DNA from: Trichomonas vaginalis G3
Lineage: Eukaryota; Parabasalia; Trichomonadida; Trichomonadidae
Length of the DNA stretch: 64,000 nucleotides
Assembly: GCF_026262505.1 (NCBI RefSeq)
Contig: NC_067207.1
Location: forward strand, 19,064,082 to 19,128,081
Direction of reading: 5' to 3'
The notes under the pieces are model-generated. The model worked only from the letters and a program-made list of their open reading frames with translations, had not been told where the DNA came from and did not search any database. Shown here piece by piece: positions 1 to 9,875 of this stretch. Position numbers and translations under genes: made by a program. Position 1 is the first letter of the stretch, and each line of letters opens with the position of its first letter.

Positions 1-1412
1 AATCTTCGCCTTCTTCTTGTTCCATCGTTTGTTGTAAACGATTCTTCGCTTGTTGAACGGTCGTAATTCCTGTTGGAGCTTTCTTTTTCATTGTCCATGG
101 AGAAAGACTGGCGCTGCACTTTGTCAAGACCTAAAAGGCCTGGAACAAAAGGAGTTTTGTCGTCATCAATGATTTGCGAGGGTTCAACATCGTCTGGAAG
201 TAGCATTGATAGGGAGCGATTGTTCTCTAGACGCTCGGAAACATCGTTGTCGGGCTTTGGACTGATTTCGGACTCCTCATTTTCGGGATTTGTGTTAATT
301 ACAGCGGCTGGTCGATGAGGAGAGGCTGTATTGGAGCCAGGAGTTGGTGTTGTGACTGAGGCTGATGACATTGAGGATCTGGAGGAAACAATTGGAGTTG
401 TAATCGTATTAATATGCAAAACTGCGTCTGTTTGGCTTCCTGTGGACTGATTTGAAGTCTCTATGTGGTTTTTTGAGTAAGATCGCTCGATAGCTGAGAT
501 TCTTCCGGCAGAATTGTTCATTGCAATTTCAATTTTTGCAAAAATATCGTTTAGAGTATCGGCAAGGCCTTCTTGCATCGAGGTAAAGTCTTGTTGTAAT
601 TTTGCGCAATCTGTATTTCGTACGTTTTCTATTTCTTTCTGTAATTCCGCGATTCTATCTTCAAATCCTTGCATTTGTGACTTTAGAGCTTCATTATCGA
701 TAGCTGGTGTTAATGTTTCGGCTGACCTGGAGCTAATTACTATTTCTTGTACTTCATCTGTTGTAGTTTGTAAAGAATCCATTTGAGATTTCATATTCAG
801 AACATTATCGCTATTTTCTGATATTGTTTGTTGAGCAGCATCCATATTAGTTTCCAAAACCCCTAATCTTTCAAGAATTGTCTGCAATTTTGATTCATCA
901 AAGGAACCATCAGTGGAAACAGTGGACATTTTCTCGAATTTATCACTTAATTGATCTAGTTTATATGCTAGCTCGTTGTGCATGTCGATTGTACTAAAGC
1001 TATCTGTAAATTTTTTTCTCATTTTTGTAATTCCATTGATAAGACCTGTGTCGATTTGCTGTTGAGCAGCCGTAATGAGTTCTACTTGCTTTTTATCGAT
1101 GTTTGTTTGTGTTAATTCATATAAGTTATTGAATTTGTCGGTCATTTGATTTAAAGTTCTTTGATTTGTAGCCTGAATGAAATTAACATTGCGTTCGACT
1201 TCACCAATTCGTCCATTGCAGCTAACTAATTGTGCTTTCATGTCAACGATGGCATCATTAAACTCTTTTATTTCTTTTGCTCTCTGGCTATCATTTCTTA
1301 GATGTTCAATTCGTTTGTTGAGCTCAGAAAGGATTTCTCTGACATTACTGTAGTCGAACGAGATGTTCAAAAGCCCGTGTGTGATGACTTGATCAATGTC
1401 GTTCTCCTCCAT
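1..1412 (-). CDS. Coiled-coil protein, 3' end outside the window (partial)
   Basis: The reverse strand is open from an ATG at 1412 to the window edge, more than 470 codons, and I checked the first ~540 bases of the window for stops and found none. Residues ~1-300 are rich in E, K, Q, N and leucine heptads and look like a long dimeric coiled coil; the part read from ~500 down to 1 is low-complexity (S, T, P, N) with an arginine cluster near the edge. I do not recognise a family. Start choice is supported by an initiator-like TCATAA 26 nt upstream. A cytoskeletal or scaffold role would be a guess. Its first codons read MEENDIDQVITHGLLN. Confidence 0.75.
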   Translation of the reverse strand, partial: MEENDIDQVITHGLLNISFDYSNVREILSELNKRIEHLRNDSQRAKEIKEFNDAIVDMKAQLVSCNGRIGEVERNVNFIQATNQRTLNQMTDKFNNLYELTQTNIDKKQVELITAAQQQIDTGLINGITKMRKKFTDSFSTIDMHNELAYKLDQLSDKFEKMSTVSTDGSFDESKLQTILERLGVLETNMDAAQQTISENSDNVLNMKSQMDSLQTTTDEVQEIVISSRSAETLTPAIDNEALKSQMQGFEDRIAELQKEIENVRNTDCAKLQQDFTSMQEGLADTLNDIFAKIEIAMNNSAGRISAIERSYSKNHIETSNQSTGSQTDAVLHINTITTPIVSSRSSMSSASVTTPTPGSNTASPHRPAAVINTNPENEESEISPKPDNDVSERLENNRSLSMLLPDDVEPSQIIDDDKTPFVPGLLGLDKVQRQSFSMDNEKESSNRNYDRSTSEESFTTNDGTRRRRR

Positions 1413-1729
1413 CTAAAAAAACGTACGAATTTTATTATGATTTCATATTAAATTATAGTGATAATACAAAATAATATCTAATACTATTTTACATATCAAC
1501 TTTCAACAAACAAAATTTCAAAATATTATGAGGTTATTGATGAATTTCTTACAGCCTTTGACTCTCTTATTACTATTGTATCATTTGATATCTATAAGTA
1601 TTATCAAAATTCATAAATTTAATTACGAAATCTTTGTGGTCCTTGTATTCCACATGTATAATATAGCCTTTTTCTCCTAACAAATAATGAAGATGATTAT
1701 TAGTCCGATACGAATTTTAGAATTATATA
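1413..1729. other. Divergent intergenic region
   Basis: 317 bp of AT-rich DNA between two divergent genes. It holds the initiator of the reverse gene. I see no clear TCA-Py-W-W motif close to the forward ankyrin ATG and no RNA gene. Confidence 0.5.
1435..1440 (-). promoter_or_regulatory. Initiator (Inr) motif for the coiled-coil gene
   Basis: TCATAA on the reverse strand matches the trichomonad initiator consensus TCA-Py-(T/A)-(T/A). The predicted start site (the A) is 26 nt upstream of the ATG at 1412, within the usual short 5' leader of these parasites. Confidence 0.55.
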
Positions 1730-3337
1730 ATGTCTGAGCAAGACGTTCATCCAAATGATTTCAGTGCACAGCGAAGTATGTATAAATACTACATCGATTC
1801 ATATAATGCATTATATCAGCTGAAGACGGAAAATGAAGAAGAATTAAACAAGATTTATAATATGATCAAAACAGAGTTAATTGATTCAAAGAAATATCAT
1901 CCCCAAAATATAGTCAAAGATATTTTAAACATTATTCCGTTTAATAACCGCTATACAAAGTCATATCTGACTCTTGCCAAATTCATAACTGATGACTACA
2001 ATGTAAAAGAAGTCACTGATATTTCAGTTATTTCTGACTTCATATTTTATAAAGAATATGGAATTAAATTAGGCGAAATAATTTTCGTAAATATTAACTC
2101 AGAAAATATCAATATTCATACAGAAAATACAATTTATAGAGCAATCATGTATAATGACTTAGAGACATTCATCTCATTCACTGAAAGTAATGGATTTGAT
2201 AAAGATCAAAAACTTAAAAGCATGTTATATCCCTTAGCTTATAATGAATATTCATTACTTGAATTATGTTGTTACCACGGAGCAATTGGTTGTTTCAAGT
2301 TATTAATAACGAAATTTAAATCAGAAATAACAAAAACATGTCTTCAATTATCATTTTTAGGCAGAAATCAAGAGATTATGAGTGAATGTTTGAAATATCA
2401 AAAACCAGATTCTTTTTGTATGGACTATGCAATTATTTCACACAACATTGATTTTGTTACTTTCCTAATGAATGAGTACAATATAGAGATCAATTTAGAT
2501 TATTGTACAAAAAATAATAATCTAGAATCATTTTTAGTTTATTTCGATCAAACTAATAATTTTAACTTATGCTTTGATTATTCAAAACATTTTGAAATTC
2601 CATCTCTTTGTCAATATTTCCTTTCACTTGGTGCAAATGTTAATATAAAAAATTATTATGGAGAAACCGCTCTTCATTATGCAGCACTTAATAATAGTAA
2701 AGAAATAGTAGAAGTTCTTCTTTCGTATGGTGCAAATATCAATGAAAAAGATGAATCTGGAGAAACCGCTCTTCATAAAGCAGCACTTCATAATAGTAAA
2801 GAAGAAGCAGAAGTTCTTCTTTTGCATGGTGCAAATATCAATGAAAAAGATGAATCTGGAGAAACCGCTCTTCATATTGCAGCATTTAAAAATAATAAAG
2901 AAATAGTAGAAGTTCTACTTACGCATGGTGCAAATATCAATGAAAAAAATAAAAATGGAAAAGCTGCTCTTCATAATGCAGCACTTCATAATAGTAAAGA
3001 AACAGTAGAAGTTCTTCTTTCGTATGGTGCAAATATCAGTGGAAAAGATGAAGATGGAGAAACAGCTCTTCATGTTGCAGCACTTCATAATAGTAAAGAA
3101 ATAGTAGAAGTTCTTCTTTCGTATGGTGCAAATATCAATGAAAAAGATGAATCTGGAGAAACCGCTCTTCATAAAGCAGCACTTCATAATAGTAAAGAAG
3201 AAGCAGAAGTTCTTCTTTTGCATGGTGCAAATATCAATGAAAAAGATGAATTTGGAAAAACAGCTCTTCATAATGCAGAATGTCAAAATAATAAAGGAAT
3301 AGTCAAACTTCTTCTTTCTCATGGTGCCAAAATTTAA
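1730..3337 (+). CDS. Ankyrin repeat protein with trichomonad N-terminal domain
   Basis: 535 residues. Residues 1-~300 form the helical N-terminal domain (starting MSEQDVHPNDFSAQRSMYKY) typical of the very large Trichomonas ankyrin family (DUF3447-like). From residue ~300 there are seven ankyrin repeats with the G-x-TALHxAA and VLLxxGANIN signatures. Several repeats are nearly identical at DNA level: the block around 2725-2870 recurs around 3115-3255, which implies recent duplication or gene conversion. Function is probably protein-protein scaffolding; no partner is inferable. The ORF is intact and ends just before an AT-rich spacer shared with the convergent kinase gene. ORFs on the other strand here are shadows of the repeats. 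Confidence 0.92.
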   Translation: MSEQDVHPNDFSAQRSMYKYYIDSYNALYQLKTENEEELNKIYNMIKTELIDSKKYHPQNIVKDILNIIPFNNRYTKSYLTLAKFITDDYNVKEVTDISVISDFIFYKEYGIKLGEIIFVNINSENINIHTENTIYRAIMYNDLETFISFTESNGFDKDQKLKSMLYPLAYNEYSLLELCCYHGAIGCFKLLITKFKSEITKTCLQLSFLGRNQEIMSECLKYQKPDSFCMDYAIISHNIDFVTFLMNEYNIEINLDYCTKNNNLESFLVYFDQTNNFNLCFDYSKHFEIPSLCQYFLSLGANVNIKNYYGETALHYAALNNSKEIVEVLLSYGANINEKDESGETALHKAALHNSKEEAEVLLLHGANINEKDESGETALHIAAFKNNKEIVEVLLTHGANINEKNKNGKAALHNAALHNSKETVEVLLSYGANISGKDEDGETALHVAALHNSKEIVEVLLSYGANINEKDESGETALHKAALHNSKEEAEVLLLHGANINEKDEFGKTALHNAECQNNKGIVKLLLSHGAKI

Positions 3338-3438
3338 TAGTTGTATAATGATATTTTCGAAGATGGATATCATTATAAAAAAAATTATTTTTGCTAAAAA
3401 AAAAATTCAAATTTATTTTGACAAACAAAATTATTTTT

Positions 3439-4359
3439 TTATGATGTGAAATAAGGATGACCGAGGGCTTGATCCATTGTATAACGCTTTGATGGATCAA
3501 TCTCTAATAAGTGATGCATCAAATCTACGAGATTATCATCGACCAAATCGCTGCAGTCCTCTGAGAAGAAGCTGTCAATTGTATGTTTAGCGTGGTGGTT
3601 CATCAAAGCTGCTGCTTGTTCGTCAACATCGATATCTAATTTCTTTGCCAGACCAAATAAAGCAGAACCGCCAAATATAGTGGACATTTTACCTAAAGCT
3701 TCTGGACTGGATTTGGCTTTCCATGGGATGCGACCATCTGTCAAAACATCGTAAATAAAGGCTCCGACAGCCCAGCAATCGCCTGCAGAGCCATATCCGC
3801 GGTAACCAAGTAACATTTCTGGTGATCTAACAGTACGCGAACCTGCTTTTGGTGACATTGAATCTGTTATATAAGTTCCACAGCCCCAATCAATAACTTT
3901 GAGGTCAGAGAAGTCTTCACTTATCATTACATTCTCTAATTTGATATCGCGGTGAACAACACCTTTTCTATGAGCAGCTTGTAATGCAGTGCAAAGTGCT
4001 TTGAGGCAGAATTTAAGCCTTTTCGGAGTAAGTTCGTCAAAGAAATCATCTGTATCTAAGGATTTAACGAGTTCAAATACTAAGACAGTATTTTCTTTAT
4101 GAATTACTTCGTAGAGCTGAACAATGTGTGGAAGACCACGAAGATCTTGTAGTAATTGGATTTCTGTTGATATGAGATGATCAGATCCTCTTTCAATGAC
4201 TTTTATTGCTACAGGAAATTCGTTTTTATAAACGCCTTCGTATACTTCAGAGAAATGGCCTTGTCCAAGTTTTTCACCATACTGAATTGTTTCAATCTCT
4301 GGTAGTTTTTCTGGTATTTTCCTTGGTCCGCCAGCTGGTCTCCTCTCACTGCTACTCAT
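3439..4359 (-). CDS. CK2-alpha-like serine/threonine protein kinase
   Basis: About 306 residues from the ATG at 4359. Kinase motifs in order: glycine loop GQGHFSEV, VAIK lysine, HRDIKLEN catalytic loop, and metal-binding DWG instead of DFG, a hallmark of casein kinase 2 catalytic subunits, followed by SPEMLLGYRGYG (APE region) and a C-lobe ending DPSKRYTMDQALGHPYF. CK2 phosphorylates acidic Ser/Thr sites. The open frame extends upstream to 4527, but I choose 4359 because an initiator TCACTT lies 13 nt upstream and the extra N-terminus is low quality and overlaps a forward gene. The basic cluster that follows the glycine loop in true CK2-alpha is weak, so it may be a divergent CK2 paralogue in the CMGC group. 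Confidence 0.88.
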   Translation of the reverse strand: MSSSERRPAGGPRKIPEKLPEIETIQYGEKLGQGHFSEVYEGVYKNEFPVAIKVIERGSDHLISTEIQLLQDLRGLPHIVQLYEVIHKENTVLVFELVKSLDTDDFFDELTPKRLKFCLKALCTALQAAHRKGVVHRDIKLENVMISEDFSDLKVIDWGCGTYITDSMSPKAGSRTVRSPEMLLGYRGYGSAGDCWAVGAFIYDVLTDGRIPWKAKSSPEALGKMSTIFGGSALFGLAKKLDIDVDEQAAALMNHHAKHTIDSFFSEDCSDLVDDNLVDLMHHLLEIDPSKRYTMDQALGHPYFTS

Positions 4360-4369
4360 AACTGAGTAA

Positions 4370-4375
4370 AAGTGA
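4370..4375 (-). promoter_or_regulatory. Initiator motif for the CK2-like kinase
   Basis: TCACTT on the reverse strand is a perfect trichomonad initiator; its A lies 14 nt before the ATG at 4359. It decides the start codon against the longer open frame. Confidence 0.65.
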
Positions 4376-4378
4376 CAA

Positions 4379-5308
4379 TTGCCGATTGGAAGGATGATTA
4401 TTTTTTGCAATTTATTGATGAAAAATATGAATTTGACGCATGCACATATATCAACTCCACGCATATCTTTCCTAAGGCATTTAGATTTAAGTTCCGAAGT
4501 TGATATACATGATACGAATTTCATCAATATTATTTCGGAACAATACGGTGGTGCAATATATCATAACGGCGATAGTATCCTTTCTATTAAACATTGCATG
4601 TTCCAAAAATGTCAATCATCGATAGAAAGTGGTGCAATTTATAAAGAAAAAGGAAAATTTGACTGTGTATATGCATGTTTTTATGGATGTTTTGTTTCAA
4701 ATGAGTATAATCATGCTGTTGCAAATTCAATTTTTGTAAATAGTTGTTCATTTTTATTGAATTCATCAACAACAGCGAATTGTTCTTCCAATCCTTATTA
4801 TATGCAGACAAATATTAAAATTATTCAATCAACATTGCTTCTCACCATTCATAACAGCACATTATGTCAAGGATCTGGATCCAGTTGTTTCATCTCATTA
4901 GTAGAAAGTAATTCAACTATTGGTTTAGTTCATGAGACTAATGGATCAAATTATTGCTGTATTAGATCAATTGGCGAATGTAGCTCATGTGCATTGAAGA
5001 TTTCAAATTTCATATCAAATACTTTAAGCTATTTGTTAGGAGACAAGTCTATAACATGCCGCCAATGCTCGTTTTTCGGAAATACTATTGTAAGGCAACC
5101 ACCTTTTATTAACGTTAAGCTTCAATACTGCTGGGGAGATTTTGACTCGCCAAATGTCTTCCGTATGATAGGGCGTTTTACTCAAGAAATAAGAACGAAC
5201 GTCCCACATTTTTGTGATAACGGAATTTTTCCGGAGAAAAAAGAAAGAGGGAGACTGAATTTGATTAAAGTTCCTCAAGATGTCTCAGAAGTTTTAACGA
5301 ATTCTTAA
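4379..5308 (+). pseudogene. Truncated parallel beta-helix surface-type protein
   Basis: An open frame of 309 residues whose body from about 4450 onward is a member of the trichomonad beta-helix family: short rungs with GGAIYH, SGAIYKEKG and alternating C-x-F / N-x-S positions, rich in Cys, Asn and Ser, as in the genes at 25.4 and 30.2 kb. The first ~25 codons overlap the promoter and leader of the divergent kinase and have no family character, and no initiator is visible, so the true 5' part appears lost. The last ~40 residues are also unlike the family. Family members are thought to be extracellular or membrane-displayed, by analogy with Pmp-like proteins; here that is inference. I treat it as a gene fragment, possibly expressed. 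Confidence 0.6.
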
Positions 5309-5368
5309 TTCACGAAACTGTAGTTTAAAGGAAAAATCCGAATCAAATTTTCAAAAAATTCGGCCTCA

Positions 5369-5470
5369 CAGGATTATCCAGTTCATTTTGCAGCATGTCA
5401 TGGAAGTTTCCCTATTTATGAATCGAATTCGGGATTTGATCCTTTTTTGTTCAATGAATTTGATAATTAA
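5369..5470 (+). pseudogene. Ankyrin-like coding remnant
   Basis: After the beta-helix stop, a different frame reads QDYPVHFAACHGSFPIYE and stops at 5468-5470. The PVHFAACHG core resembles one ankyrin helix pair of the trichomonad families. It has no start codon and is only ~33 codons, so it looks like a short relic fused next to the beta-helix fragment. Confidence 0.35.
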
Positions 5471-5914
5471 TAAAATCTTACCATGTATTTTTATGTAACT
5501 GTCATAACTTTTTATTGCCGAACATTCCTACCGAATAAAATAACCCAACTTTTTTTAATTATGGATTATATCATAATCTAATATAAAAATCTGTAATTAT
5601 AGATATTTTAAGTCGCATTACCATAAGTAGTGTGAGATCTGCAACGTTGAAAAAATCTCTTTGATTAACAAAAAATTAGTGTAATAGCTCTGCTTTATAA
5701 AGTCAGTCTTTTTTCCTGGAAGATTATAGAAACTCACTCTTTCATCATTTCTTAAGGCTCGTAATTAACAAAAAGAATTAGACAAGAGTGAGATTTAGAG
5801 ATTTTTAACCTGAATAAAAGGTAATGGATACATGTTTCAGATACTCGTATCAAAATCTCATATGTATTCTGTCACTTTTGTCGAATACAGAATTTATGTA
5901 AAATCTCAATTTGA
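5471..5914 (+). promoter_or_regulatory. Upstream region of the raptor gene
   Basis: AT-rich intergenic DNA. A perfect initiator TCACTT lies at 5872-5877 (about 40 nt before the ATG) and a near-match TCAATT at 5906-5911 (7 nt before the ATG). Nothing else is recognisable. Confidence 0.45.
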
Positions 5915-8900
5915 ATGGAGTCTATCGGCGCCTGGGAAAATCACGTCGAAGACTTAGTCGAAGAGGAAGCTTCTAGGGTTTGGCATCCATTTTATGATAG
6001 ATATATAAACACTAGAGCGAGCCATGAAATTGGTATTCCTCAAATTTCGACGACAGATCCTGCTATTCAAATTGTCTGCAAATTGGCGGAAAATTTAACT
6101 GCAACAGAACACTTTGAGGTAGATGAAGATACTTTACCGCCGAAAGTTTTCTGTTGGAATGATATTTCAACAATTGATGCAAAAACAGCGAATAAAATGA
6201 TAAAAGCAGGTATAGAAAAGGAATACTCACATCTAATCAACAATTTCACCATAGATTTTCAACCAGTTTCCATTGGAAATTCTGATCCAATTCCAATATC
6301 CAACGAACACTATCAGCAACTGATATACCATATTATCGATCCTACATTAGGTACATCTCAGAAGATTGTTGCCAAATCGACTGGCTTATCTGTCAAAGGA
6401 TTATCAAGATCTACACCAAATCTCAAAGATCTCGCGAAGAAAGGCTACAAACAGCAAGTTGATATGCCTCTACAATCACTTCCGCTACAAGAAGACCCAG
6501 AAGCAATCAAAAGATTGGCAGATCAAATCGATTCAAACTCAATTTTCATTATAGACTGTAATTATGCAAAAAACGTGGCAGACATCATACATACCTCAGA
6601 CCAATTTGTCACAATTTTCGGTGCGACCACAGATACATTGCATTATACACCTCAAGTTCCTTATGATTTATTTACTTCATGTCTTTTGACTCCTGCGAGC
6701 GTTGCATTGCTGTGGCTGTCAAAGGACTACTCAGATATCAAGTCAGGAGTACTTACAGACTACGATATCGTAACTTTGATTGAAAAAGTTCATGATTCAA
6801 AAATTTCAAATCCTATTATCGATATGATCGAAATTTGTTTGCAGGCATGTGTCGACCAAATGATATTCAAAGCTTACGAAGAGATGCCAGAGCGTTTTTA
6901 CAAATCTTTCAGAACTACACCGATTATGTCGAAACTTTGTACGAATTTCATATTCGCAACACGTGTAATGAAGTCGTATTCCATGACTCCGTTCTCGTAT
7001 CCTGATTTTCCTGATTTATCTCAGCATCCTTTGTGGGATTCTTTCGATGTACACGTAGATGAAGCTCTTTTTGGACTAATGGAAGCAGCAAAGCCTACTC
7101 CACAGACAGAAATATCTCTTGATACTGTTTTGAGGGAACAATTAACTTTATTGGAAAATTGGCTTTGTTTTCCAAACAAAAAGAGAAATCCACCAGGTGA
7201 ATTCCAGTATATTGCTCCATTGTTAGACCTTCCGCAGTATTTCGAAGAAACAATCCATATTTGTTCCAAATTTTTGAGAATTTCGAGAAGATTTGTTGTC
7301 GGATTCTTAAGTACGAAAGCATTTTCATCATTAGCATTGATCATTAATGATACACAACGAGTCAAAGCAATGTCAGATGAAACAGCCGCTGACTTTTCTT
7401 ATGTGGTCTTAAATTGTTTATTGGTGTCTCCCCCTCTTAAAACTGCTTTTGAGAACCATGTAGATTTTTGGATCGAAAGAGTGCATAGCGAGCATAAGGA
7501 ACTCAGAACTATCTCTCTTGGCTGCCTATTGTTGTTTTCTGACTCTCCTGGAAAAGTTGACCTTTATATTCAGAGTGGCCTCAACAAATTCATTGAACAA
7601 ATGATGCATGCGTCATCAATTCGTCAAAGAGCGCTTGCTCATCTGCTTCTTTCGACAATGCATGAAGATTTTACTTTCAAACATGAGGAATTCTTCGAAG
7701 AAAAGCATCCAATGGTCAGAGCCTCAATGGTATCGCAGATAAGAGCTATAATTGAGAAGAAGAAAGACCAATTGAACGATGAAATGAAAGAATTTATTTT
7801 CATTAGTTTGATTGATGGTTGCAATGACTTGGATGCAATGGTCAGAGAAGAATCTCTCGTTTCCTTGTCCTATTTGATCATGATTGACCCTGTAAGATTC
7901 ATAAATAGACTTGAAGAGTTCCCTGACTTCGATAAAGACGCAACTGATCATATAAATACCACGATCCTTACATATCAGATGCAAACAATGACTTTCGACC
8001 CTTCTTTACGAACATGCGAAAGATTGATCGAATTTATGCAGTTCATTGACGCTTGTATGCCTGAAGAAGCGCGTAGAATATCCCAAGAAAGGGTTCCGTC
8101 GAGGTTAAAAGTTCCTTCTGAGCGACCAAAGTTGATAAGATTCAGTGGACGGTCAAGTAACAAAGAAAAATCGAATGAAAAGACAGCCAATGACATGCAC
8201 AACATGAGATTCACGTTCAATACCAAATCAGAAGTAGAAGAAAACGAAAAACCGAAAGAAAAGAAGACAAGGTTCTCTTTCTCCAAGAATTCGAGGGATC
8301 CACCTCCTCCACCCCCTGTTGTAAGGCGATATATCAAGAAAAAAGCCCAAGTTTTGTCATCAAATGTATCAAATGCGCTTTTGACGACAATTTCACGTTC
8401 TCTTGAGAGTTCGATCGAACCGTTAGCATTTATAGAATGTACACTAGAGAATAGCCACTCCAACTCCAAACTTGTAGGAAATCCTTCGATATCTCCTTCA
8501 GGATTGCTTTGTTGTGCAGATGAAAACGGAGCATTGCATGTACAGACATCTTCAAACATGTTGAAAGGCCACAGAGTCTATGATTTCTTCCGTCCTCACG
8601 TAACAAAAGAAGGAATGCCTCCTTCCATGTTCCCAATGATGAAAGCGAGAGAAGACTACAAGGAAGAAGTCATATTTAACGATTTCATTGACGATTACCA
8701 CTTATTGGCCGTTTCCAGCAGATCTCAAGTTATAATTGTTGATACAATGAGTTTAGATCCTAATGCAGCCTTTTGGATGGCCCCTCCTGACATCAACAGA
8801 TCCCTAATTGTTGATTACAACAACAGGGACTACAAAATCCTGCATTATCATCAAGCAGCGAATGTATCAATTTTTGATTTGGGCTGTTTGCAGAAATGTC

Positions 8901-9388
8901 AGACGATATCGATAGATTTTTCGAAGACAGAGAACGTAGAATGGCTGAAACCGTATTCTACATTGTTCTACGTCGCTCAACAAGATTTATCAATTTTTGA
9001 TACAAGAATGCCTGGACGAGCAGCTGTAATTCATGGTGCAGGACCAGGTCTCATCTCTTGTAATGCAAGTGGTGCATCTCCTTTCAGTTTAATTGCTGGA
9101 TATTCAAGTGGAAACGTATCTTTGTTCGAAATGAGGACAATGACCGAGGAATCCTCATACAACATGGGTAAAGGTTTGTCACACTTCGATGTCCACAAAC
9201 ATTTGCCTTATGCTGTTGGAATTTCTGATTCTTTGGTTTCTTTTTCTTCTGAGACTGGAGTTTTGGAAATGAAGAAGCATATGGTTGGAACTGTTCCTGA
9301 GGCATTCGCTTTGCATCCAAACGAAAATGCCTGCGCTATCAAAATTAATAACAGAGTTCAATCAATTTTTATTGATTACGATTCATGA
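5915..9388 (+). CDS. RPTOR: Raptor (TORC1 regulatory subunit) homologue
   Basis: 1157 residues, the architecture of raptor/KOG1/Mip1: a divergent N-terminal caspase-like (RNC) region up to ~270, helical HEAT-type repeats at ~380-700, and a C-terminal beta-propeller at ~810-1157. The most telling motif is DLFTSCLLTPASVAL at residues ~248-262, which matches the strongly conserved DLFTSCLTTP segment of raptors; PLWDSFDVHVDEAL and a following conserved helix pair (LREQLTLLENWL) also fit. A low-complexity linker at ~715-800 includes PPPPPP. Raptor presents substrates to the TOR kinase in nutrient signalling on endomembranes. The N-terminal domain is degenerate: the GHGVP-type loop of other raptors is not evident. 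The frame is intact. Confidence 0.88.
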   Translation: MESIGAWENHVEDLVEEEASRVWHPFYDRYINTRASHEIGIPQISTTDPAIQIVCKLAENLTATEHFEVDEDTLPPKVFCWNDISTIDAKTANKMIKAGIEKEYSHLINNFTIDFQPVSIGNSDPIPISNEHYQQLIYHIIDPTLGTSQKIVAKSTGLSVKGLSRSTPNLKDLAKKGYKQQVDMPLQSLPLQEDPEAIKRLADQIDSNSIFIIDCNYAKNVADIIHTSDQFVTIFGATTDTLHYTPQVPYDLFTSCLLTPASVALLWLSKDYSDIKSGVLTDYDIVTLIEKVHDSKISNPIIDMIEICLQACVDQMIFKAYEEMPERFYKSFRTTPIMSKLCTNFIFATRVMKSYSMTPFSYPDFPDLSQHPLWDSFDVHVDEALFGLMEAAKPTPQTEISLDTVLREQLTLLENWLCFPNKKRNPPGEFQYIAPLLDLPQYFEETIHICSKFLRISRRFVVGFLSTKAFSSLALIINDTQRVKAMSDETAADFSYVVLNCLLVSPPLKTAFENHVDFWIERVHSEHKELRTISLGCLLLFSDSPGKVDLYIQSGLNKFIEQMMHASSIRQRALAHLLLSTMHEDFTFKHEEFFEEKHPMVRASMVSQIRAIIEKKKDQLNDEMKEFIFISLIDGCNDLDAMVREESLVSLSYLIMIDPVRFINRLEEFPDFDKDATDHINTTILTYQMQTMTFDPSLRTCERLIEFMQFIDACMPEEARRISQERVPSRLKVPSERPKLIRFSGRSSNKEKSNEKTANDMHNMRFTFNTKSEVEENEKPKEKKTRFSFSKNSRDPPPPPPVVRRYIKKKAQVLSSNVSNALLTTISRSLESSIEPLAFIECTLENSHSNSKLVGNPSISPSGLLCCADENGALHVQTSSNMLKGHRVYDFFRPHVTKEGMPPSMFPMMKAREDYKEEVIFNDFIDDYHLLAVSSRSQVIIVDTMSLDPNAAFWMAPPDINRSLIVDYNNRDYKILHYHQAANVSIFDLGCLQKCQTISIDFSKTENVEWLKPYSTLFYVAQQDLSIFDTRMPGRAAVIHGAGPGLISCNASGASPFSLIAGYSSGNVSLFEMRTMTEESSYNMGKGLSHFDVHKHLPYAVGISDSLVSFSSETGVLEMKKHMVGTVPEAFALHPNENACAIKINNRVQSIFIDYDS

Positions 9389-9875
9389 AAATGTTATTTT
9401 TATTTGTATTTGTTGTTAAATAATAGATTTTGATTGTATAATTTTGAAATTTTTTTGAACATACAACATCTCAATCGATAAAAATTAATTTTCTTATCAA
9501 AATTCAATAAAAATCTTCTTTGTAAGAAAGATTTGGCGATATGAATTTAAGATTTATCTTTAAAACTCAAACAAAATTTGAGATATTTTGCTAATCCTAA
9601 AAGCATATTAATGCAATCAAGATTATTTGATCAACTCTAATAACTATTCATTCACACCATTGAATTGACAATTTAAAAAAGCCAATAAAATTTTGATAAA
9701 TTATTTGATGTAAAAAGCTCAACATGCAATTCTAAGCCTTGACAAGTTAATAGAAAGAAATTTCTTGGATATTACTAATAAAAAACAACAAGTTTAAGTT
9801 ATATAGAACAACAATTCAATAAAAATAGAGAACAACATAGTAAACATTTCGTAAAATCTTCTTAACTAATAGGTA
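9389..9875. other. Intergenic spacer between convergent genes
   Basis: 487 bp, strongly AT-rich, lying between the 3' ends of the raptor and ARF-like genes. Several TAAA tetramers near each stop could serve as trichomonad polyadenylation signals. No gene or structured RNA seen. Confidence 0.5.

Noticed and set aside
2624-3373. Reverse ORFs rich in Phe, Cys and Ile under the ankyrin repeats
   Set aside because: They repeat with the same 99-bp period as the forward ankyrin repeats and are shadows.
7021-8559. Several reverse ORFs inside the raptor gene, including one of 194 codons
   Set aside because: The forward frame is continuous and recognisable; the reverse ones have no family features.
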